Source of the DNA: Holophagae bacterium
Lineage (GTDB): Bacteria; Acidobacteriota; Thermoanaerobaculia; Thermoanaerobaculales; Sulfomarinibacteraceae
NCBI GenBank assembly: GCA_030637505.1
Contig: DAOWGJ010000067.1
Span: 1-22,308, forward strand
Direction of reading: 5' to 3'
DNA: 22,308 bases
Part shown: piece by piece, positions 17,858-22,308 of the stretch
Position numbering within the stretch: position 1 is the first letter of the stretch
Layout: every line of letters begins with the position of its first letter
The notes under the pieces: model-generated
The model's database searches: none
The model's input: the letters and a program-made list of their open reading frames with translations, nothing else
What the model was told of the DNA's origin: nothing
Position numbers and translations under genes: made by a program

Positions 17858-17929
17858 TGGGGGGCAGACGCGATCGCTGTCCCGGTCGCCGCTGCGGTCA
17901 ACGGACGCGGTCCCGGCCCACGGCTTACG

Positions 17930-18186
17930 GCCCCGGCCTCCGGGAGCGCGCGGCGCGCGCCCCCGCTCGGCCATTTCCTCAAGGGGCAACGGTGTTGGAA
18001 TTGCTGGAGGCTCGTCCCTTGAGAAAACGACCTCGGCGGCCTACGGTGCTGGCCGAGATGCCGTCGCTGAGGCGCTCCCCGGGAGTTGCCCGGTAAGGCC
18101 TTCTTCGCAGCGCCGTCGTTTTTGGGAGGTCTGCCGGGTGAAGAAGGCCATACCCGGCACGCTCCGTCAGAGGTTTTTGGCGCTCG
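17930..18186 (+). repeat. Structured intergenic repeat family 2, copy A (candidate ncRNA or mobile element)
   Basis: It aligns along its length with 21295-21579. Shared landmarks are gccccggcc, cgcccccgctcgg, ccatttcc, gacctcggcggcctacg, ggccttcttc, gtgaagaa and ggcacgc. Hairpin 1 pairs 17942-17951 with 17955-17964 (one mismatch). Hairpin 2 pairs ctcaaggg (17978-17985) with cccttgag (18016-18023). A third pairing joins ggccttcttc (18097-18106) with gaagaaggcc (about 18140-18149), and competes with tgccgggt/acccggca. Hairpin 2 keeps its pairing in copy B with different bases. No conserved reading frame is evident. It lies downstream of a coding gene in a 578-bp gap. The strand is assigned arbitrarily. 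Confidence 0.65.
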
Positions 18187-18274
18187 TGGAATTTGGCCTG
18201 GTCGTTTGGGCAGCATCAGCGTCCGCCACAGGGACGGTGACCGCAATGTTTTTCGTATCGGGAGGGGGCGTCCA

Positions 18275-18438
18275 TAGTGTAGTGCGCCCGAGATTCCTAC
18301 CATCTCCTGACGGCCCTCCACACCGCTGGCTTCGTTGCTCCTCCTTGAAGTAGCCCAGCTACGACTGCGTTGTCGCGCCTCGTCAGCGGCGCGGATGACT
18401 CGCCAGCCAATGGAACGAACTTCAGGCGCACTACACTA
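18275..18438. mobile_element. MITE with perfect 14-bp terminal inverted repeats and TA ends
   Basis: tagtgtagtgcgcc (18275-18288) is the exact inverted complement of ggcgcactacacta (18425-18438), giving a 164-bp element with no coding capacity. The outermost TA on both sides fits the TA target duplication of IS630/Tc1-mariner-type transposition. Near the middle is a gtagc-cca-gctac hairpin (18350-18362). The right terminal repeat supplies the TAG stop codon of the neighbouring minus-strand protease pseudogene. No transposase is in the window, so it would have been moved in trans. Confidence 0.75.
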
Positions 18439-19864
18439 GGGCATCGTTACCGGCCACCCCGACGTGTCGCCGTTTTCGAAGCCGTCCGAGAACAGGCCGC
18501 GGTCTACCTCGGGGACGCCGAGGACTTCGATGTCGTCGATGTTCCAGCCGCAGTAGGTCCATCCGCTGTCGGTAGCGCCCATGGTCCAGCGGAGGTAGAG
18601 CGTCTCTGCGTTGTCGGCCACGCTCGAAATGTCCAAGTCGACGGGGACCCAGGTCGAGTCCGCGACCTCGACGTCGTTTTCCCACACGGTGGTCCAGTTC
18701 ATTCCGTCGGAGCTGACGCGAACCGAGGCGTGGTCATAAATCGGTTGCTCGACCCCAAGCCACCGCTGGAAGTTCAGGTGGATGCCGTACAGTCCCCGAC
18801 AATCAAATGCTGTGCTGGTCAAATGGGTCTCCGGCAAATTGTTGGCGTAATCACCGCCGAGGTTGTAGCCGTAGACGGCAGCTCCGGTGAAGCCGGCTGT
18901 CGGATCAGGACTGCCATGGTCGCCGCCCTGGCCGGTCGGTTGCCCCCAAGACCATTGGCCCTCGGTCGCCCAGCCGGGATCGGCGTCAAGTGTTTCGGAG
19001 TGCCGGATCTCGGGGTCCCCGACCGCGACGACAATCATGCGGCTGGTGTCGCCGAGGTGGCTGGTAGCGTTGGTGAATAGAATGTGTGAGATGTGGGCTC
19101 CGGCCTCCAGCGCATCGGCGGCGCTGTTGATCTCGACCCACTCAGATCCCGGCCGAACATATGACTCACCGGGCGCGGCGACGCTTTCGACGAGGGCTCT
19201 CGTCGAGGCGCCCAGGAGGACCGGGACGTCCGAGGTCCGGTCGTAGGCCAGACCCCCGCTGAAGACCTCGAGTTCGACGAAGAAGTCATCACCCTCAGCC
19301 AGGGAGACCGGTATCGGAAGGTCGACTGTGTGCAGTCCGGTATGACTGAAGTCTCCGCTGTAAGAACTCAGTTCGTCGAGGAGGACCCCGGCTTCGAAAC
19401 GGTCCCACACTCGGACGGTGAAGCTGGTTTCATCTTCGGTGGTGATGATGCCGACGGCCTCGAGGACCTCATCGCCGTGTGCGGTGAAGGCACTGAATGC
19501 CCTGCCGGCGTCCGTGTAGGTGTCACGCCATCCGTGGTAATCGTGAGAGTAGGTGGTGTCCCAGTCGGGTGGACCGACGTCACGGAAGGCGATGGCGCCC
19601 ATCTCCGGGTGTTTCCCGGCGTGCTTGTCCCAGTAGGAAATCCAGAAATAGCCTCCGAAGCCAAAAGTCTCACCCCAGCTGTTCTTGCACAGCCATGCGC
19701 CCGAACCCGGGGCGCCCGCAACCGCTTTGTCGTCGTCCCAGCCGACGATGGCGATCGCGTGGTTTGGATCGAGAGTGGACGTGGTGGGCTGGTAACTGGG
19801 CGGTCGCAACGGCGGTCGGCAAGAGGGTGAGGACGAGAGTCGTGAACCGGAGAAGAGCTTTCAT
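18436..19864 (-). pseudogene. Papain-like (C1) peptidase with C-terminal lectin-like region, catalytic-Cys half deleted
   Basis: An ATG at 19864, preceded by ggag, opens a good signal peptide (MKALLRFTTLVLTLLPTAVA). Within about 45 bases the reading must shift frame to continue as SYQPTTSTLDPNHAIAIVGW. That second frame stays open to 18436 (457 residues from a TTG at 19809). It shows the histidine (NHA) and asparagine (CKNSWG) of the papain triad but no QGxCGSCW cysteine segment, so roughly 200 residues are missing between signal and histidine, and the junction is out of frame. Downstream are beta domains (WSWGQPTGQGGDHG, DGMNWTTVWEND, CGWNIDDIEV) and a tail FSDGFENGDTSGW that recurs in secreted proteins of this kind of genome. 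The stop lies in a MITE end. It could also be an assembly collapse. Confidence 0.75.
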
Positions 19865-19941
19865 CGATTACTCCAGGCCCCGGGGTGGGGCGTTTTGAAA
19901 GTGTACCTGACTTCGACCACAATCCGGCCATAATTTGTCGG

Positions 19942-19947
19942 TATAAT
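19942..19947 (+). promoter_or_regulatory. -10 element (TATAAT) placed for a leaderless transcript
   Basis: A perfect TATAAT ends 8 bases before the ATG at 19956, so transcription would start at or within 1-2 bases of the start codon. There is no Shine-Dalgarno sequence between them (cgccggcc). No good -35 sits 16-18 bases upstream, as is common for leaderless promoters in high-GC bacteria. Confidence 0.6.
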
Positions 19948-19955
19948 CGCCGGCC

Positions 19956-20936
19956 ATGAACGATAAACGCGTTTTTGACCGGATCTCCGAGACCGTGGGT
20001 TGGACGCCGCTGGTGCGGTTGCACCGGAGCGTCGAGGGTCTCGGCTGCGAGATCTTCGCCAAGCTCGAGTTTCTCAATCCGATGGGAAGCATCAAGGATC
20101 GCATCGCCCGGTTCATGGTTGAGCAGGCCCTCGAAAAGGGGGAGCTTGCGCCCGGCGGAACGGTGATCGAGAGTTCCTCAGGCAATACGGCGATGGGTCT
20201 GGCCATGATGGCCGTCCTCGAGGACCTCAACTGCACGATGGTCGTCCGCCGGCGCACCTCGAAAGAGAAATTGGATTGCCTCCGCGCAATGGGTGTCGAC
20301 CTGGTGCTGGTTGACGGGCATCTGCCTCCTGAAGACCCCGAAAGCTACAATCAGAAGGCGCGCCGACTTGCAGCCGAGCACCCGGACTGGTGGTTCCCGG
20401 ACCAGCACAACAACCGCGTCAACAACCAGGCCCACTACCGGACCACCGGACCCGAAATCTGGGAGCAAATGGACGGCCGGATCGACGTATTGGTGGCCGG
20501 CATCGGGACCGGAGGAACGATCTGCGGGGTGGCGCGTTACCTCAAGGAACGGGATTCCTCGATCAAGGTCGTGGCAGTCGATCCGGAGGGGTCAGTCTTT
20601 TTCGACTGGTTCCACGACCGACGCCTGATCGAGCCGGGCTCCTACCTGATCGAAGGTCTGGGCGACGAGGAGATCATCGGTTGCCCTGAGTTCGACCTGC
20701 TGGACGACATGCTCCGCGTGTCGGACCGGGAGGCTTTTCTCGCCACCCGGGAACTGGCTCGGCAAGAGGCCATTCTGGCCGGAGGTTCATCCGGGGCTGC
20801 GCTGTGGGGTGTCCGTCAGGTTGCAAAGACGCTGGACGGCCCTGGCCGGATCGTCACGCTGTTTCCGGACTCTGGGACCCGCTACTTGAGCACGATCTTC
20901 AACGACGCCTGGATGAGGGAGCGGGGGCTCTTGTAA
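19956..20936 (+). CDS. PLP-dependent cysteine synthase / cystathionine beta-synthase family enzyme
   Basis: 326 residues, the normal length for the catalytic domain. K47 in NPMGSIKDRIA is the Schiff-base lysine. SSSGNTAMG (73-81) is the substrate-binding loop, GIGTGGT (182-188) binds the PLP phosphate, and PDSGTRY near the end lines the cofactor ring. DQHNNRVNNQAHYRTTGPEI is typical of the family. The segment YLIEGLGDEEIIGCPEFD resembles cystathionine beta-synthases more than CysK, but no regulatory CBS domain pair follows, so it could make cysteine from O-acetylserine or sulfide donors, or cystathionine from homocysteine and serine. It diverges from the protease pseudogene 91 bp away and has no sulfur-metabolism neighbour in view. 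The ATG is favoured by the -10 box just upstream. Confidence 0.9.
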   Translation: MNDKRVFDRISETVGWTPLVRLHRSVEGLGCEIFAKLEFLNPMGSIKDRIARFMVEQALEKGELAPGGTVIESSSGNTAMGLAMMAVLEDLNCTMVVRRRTSKEKLDCLRAMGVDLVLVDGHLPPEDPESYNQKARRLAAEHPDWWFPDQHNNRVNNQAHYRTTGPEIWEQMDGRIDVLVAGIGTGGTICGVARYLKERDSSIKVVAVDPEGSVFFDWFHDRRLIEPGSYLIEGLGDEEIIGCPEFDLLDDMLRVSDREAFLATRELARQEAILAGGSSGAALWGVRQVAKTLDGPGRIVTLFPDSGTRYLSTIFNDAWMRERGLL

Positions 20937-21090
20937 GCGAGGATGAGGGACGTATTGGCTTCGAAACGGGGCCGGCAGCCAGGGCAGATCCACGCCTGGG
21001 TCGTCGCCGTACCCGAAGCGGTTTGAGGTCCCGGTCCCCGGCCGCAGTCTCAGTTCACTGGTGCTGAGCCCGGTCGCGGTCCCGGACCAG

Positions 21091-21283
21091 GCTGTCTCAA
21101 AAGACCATTATTAAACCTTGGGACCATCTGAGATGAGGCGTTTTCGAAATGTGGATGGTCGTGGTCGCGCAAGCTAAAGCATGCGCCTACATAAGGAAAC
21201 AAATGAAAGCAGATTGTAGTCGGGTCCTTCAGGGCCCGTTCTCGAGCCATGCCGGATACGAATTACAGAGGTTTTGAGACGGC
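21091..21283. mobile_element. MITE-like element with IS-type terminal inverted repeats
   Basis: gctgtctcaaaa (21091-21102) and ttttgagacggc (21272-21283) are inverted complements at 11 of 12 positions, bounding 193 bp without a gene. Ends of the GGCTGTCTCAAAA type are typical of several insertion-sequence families. An internal imperfect hairpin, gcgcaagct-aa-agcatgcgc, lies at 21167-21186. I see no clear target duplication and no transposase. The stretch before it (20937-21090) holds only ggtcccgg-rich sequence and no gene or terminator I can support. Confidence 0.55.
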
Positions 21284-21294
21284 ACTGTTCTCCA

Positions 21295-21579
21295 GCCCCG
21301 GCCTTCGGGGGCGCCTTGAGAAAGTCGAGACGTCAATCGTCTGCGGAGCGCCCCCGCTCGGTCCATTTCCCGGAGGGGCTTCATTACAGGAATAGGGAGG
21401 GAATCGCCCCTCCGAAAAATGACCTCGGCGGCCTACGACTTTGGCCATTACTCGGTTGCCGAGGGTATCGCCGTGGGTTGCCAGGTGTCGGCCTTCTTCA
21501 AAACCACGTACCACCCGGGAGTTCTGCCCGGTGAAGAAAGCCGCACCAGGCACGCCCCGTCCGGAAGGGGCGCTCTTGG
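21295..21579 (+). repeat. Structured intergenic repeat family 2, copy B
   Basis: Partner of 17930-18186. Hairpin 1 pairs gggggcgc (21307-21314) with gcgccccc (21348-21355), enclosing an extra agacg/cgtct hairpin that copy A lacks. Hairpin 2 pairs cggaggggc (21371-21379) with gcccctccg (21406-21414), perfect over 9 bp. Next comes the identical single-stranded-looking block gacctcggcggcctacg. A ggccttcttc / gaagaaagcc pairing encloses an internal cccgg-type hairpin near the end. It begins 12 bp after the MITE-like element and ends 47 bp before the glycosyltransferase stop. The strand is assigned arbitrarily. Confidence 0.65.
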
Positions 21580-21626
21580 TCCTTGATGTTGTCGGTGGTC
21601 ACAGGCTTCAGCAGGCGGCACCCAGT

Positions 21627-22308
21627 TCAGTGCGATCCCTCCAGCGCCAGGAGCGCTGCCCGTCGAAATGGGTGATCGGAGTGCAGCAGGGCGTCGTAGG
21701 TGGGCGGGGGATTTTCGCCGGTCCCGCGCAGCGTGAGGAGTTGGTACAGGAGGTCTTCACGACCGAACGAGGGTAGGGACCTCATCAGGCGTTCCCTGAG
21801 CTGATCCGGTTCGAAACCTCTGGTGACGGCCCGGGCAATCGTGGGCGCTGCATGACGGGCGACAGTCCAGAGGATCTCGAAGTGCATCAAGGCCCGGGCC
21901 TGGTCGTCACCCTCCCGAATGGTGTTTCTGCTGTGGACCCGGTAGCGCACCAGGGGCTCTTCGACCAGGACGATCTGACCGGCGGCTGATGCAGTCAGCA
22001 GAAAATCCCAGTCGTGGGTGTAGCGGAGGGCGTTGAACCCAAGGCTGTGCTCGATAACCAGGCGACGGCGAAAGGCCATATTGGAGGTCGTGGCTGCCCA
22101 GTTGGACTGCAGCAGGGCAAGGGCAGGGTCTTCGAGATCCGTGAGGTGTGGCGGTGGATGGGGCACGGGCCAGGGTTCCAGATCCCGCCAGGCATTCTTG
22201 ATGCCGATCTGGCGACCCTGGTTGTCGATGATGCGCAGGGTTGAGCAGGCGATGGTGGCATCCGGGTGCTCCTCCAGTGCGGCCGCAAGACGATTGAGGC
22301 GCCCGGAC
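21627..22308 (-). CDS. Family 2 glycosyltransferase, C-terminal part (gene runs off the window)
   Basis: 226 residues are visible; the frame stays open to the window edge, so the start and the UDP-sugar-binding N-terminus (including DxD) lie beyond 22308. The visible part begins SGRLNRLAAALEEHPDATIA, which is the stretch just after the DxD region in GT-A family 2 enzymes. STLRIIDNQG follows. The acceptor-side ED-like motif appears as THDWDFLL, then LVEEPLVRYRVHSRNTI, the usual end of the catalytic domain. A helical tail of ~80 residues closes it. It would add a sugar to a surface glycan or lipid carrier in the cytoplasm; sugar and acceptor are unknown. A shorter start at GTG 22166 is not credible because conserved sequence continues upstream. 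Confidence 0.85.
   Translation of the reverse strand, partial: SGRLNRLAAALEEHPDATIACSTLRIIDNQGRQIGIKNAWRDLEPWPVPHPPPHLTDLEDPALALLQSNWAATTSNMAFRRRLVIEHSLGFNALRYTHDWDFLLTASAAGQIVLVEEPLVRYRVHSRNTIREGDDQARALMHFEILWTVARHAAPTIARAVTRGFEPDQLRERLMRSLPSFGREDLLYQLLTLRGTGENPPPTYDALLHSDHPFRRAALLALEGSH

Noticed and set aside
17826..18353. 175-codon plus-strand frame after the thioredoxin-like gene
   Set aside because: It overlaps the end of that gene and crosses the structured repeat and the MITE; its translation is not preserved in the other repeat copy.
18436..19809. 457-residue protease frame as an intact gene starting at TTG 19809
   Set aside because: It would lack both a signal peptide and the catalytic cysteine, while a proper signal peptide with a ribosome site sits just upstream in another frame; a disrupted gene explains this better.

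Overview
The window is GC-rich bacterial chromosomal DNA with long, widely spaced genes, many of which have exported products: signal peptides, a lipoprotein box, a Tat signal, PKD and Asp-box repeats, and a C-terminal DGFENGD..W tail. With a large fused sigma-54 activator and many short intergenic repeats, this suits a free-living, organic-matter-degrading lineage such as Acidobacteriota (Thermoanaerobaculia-like) or a related deltaproteobacterial-type group. There is no rRNA or tRNA, so the placement is an inference from style.

Layout. 1-365: an intergenic repeat. 366-4037 (+): a sigma-54 activator with about 900 extra N-terminal residues. 4038-4521: terminators and a second repeat copy. 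4522-9329 (-): a two-gene operon (a small secreted protein, then a 1387-residue Asp-box/PKD protein) with a good sigma-70 promoter upstream and a clear Rho-independent terminator downstream. 9717-10382 (+): a spermidine-synthase-fold methyltransferase-like protein. 10444-10696: a third repeat copy with inverted ends. 10881-12197 (+): an exported ankyrin protein. 12259-16369 (-): a probable transcription unit of a [2Fe-2S] subunit, a molybdopterin oxidoreductase subunit and a POT-type transporter. 16616-17857 (+): a thioredoxin-fold lipoprotein. 17930-18438: a structured repeat followed by a MITE. 18436-19864 (-): a papain-like protease gene that has lost its catalytic-Cys half. 19956-20936 (+): a cysteine synthase/cystathionine beta-synthase-type enzyme, probably translated from a leaderless transcript. 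21091-21579: a second MITE-like element and the second copy of the structured repeat. 21627-end (-): the C-terminal part of a family 2 glycosyltransferase.

Functional links are mostly local. The two oxidoreductase subunits form one enzyme and the transporter may be co-transcribed. The secreted small protein and the PKD protein are translationally coupled. The rest look like independent housekeeping or accessory genes. No defence system, CRISPR array or biosynthetic cluster is visible. The most unusual material is intergenic: a roughly 260-285 bp repeat whose two copies differ by compensatory changes in a hairpin, which suggests a structured RNA or a structured mobile element, plus two other families of inverted-repeat elements.
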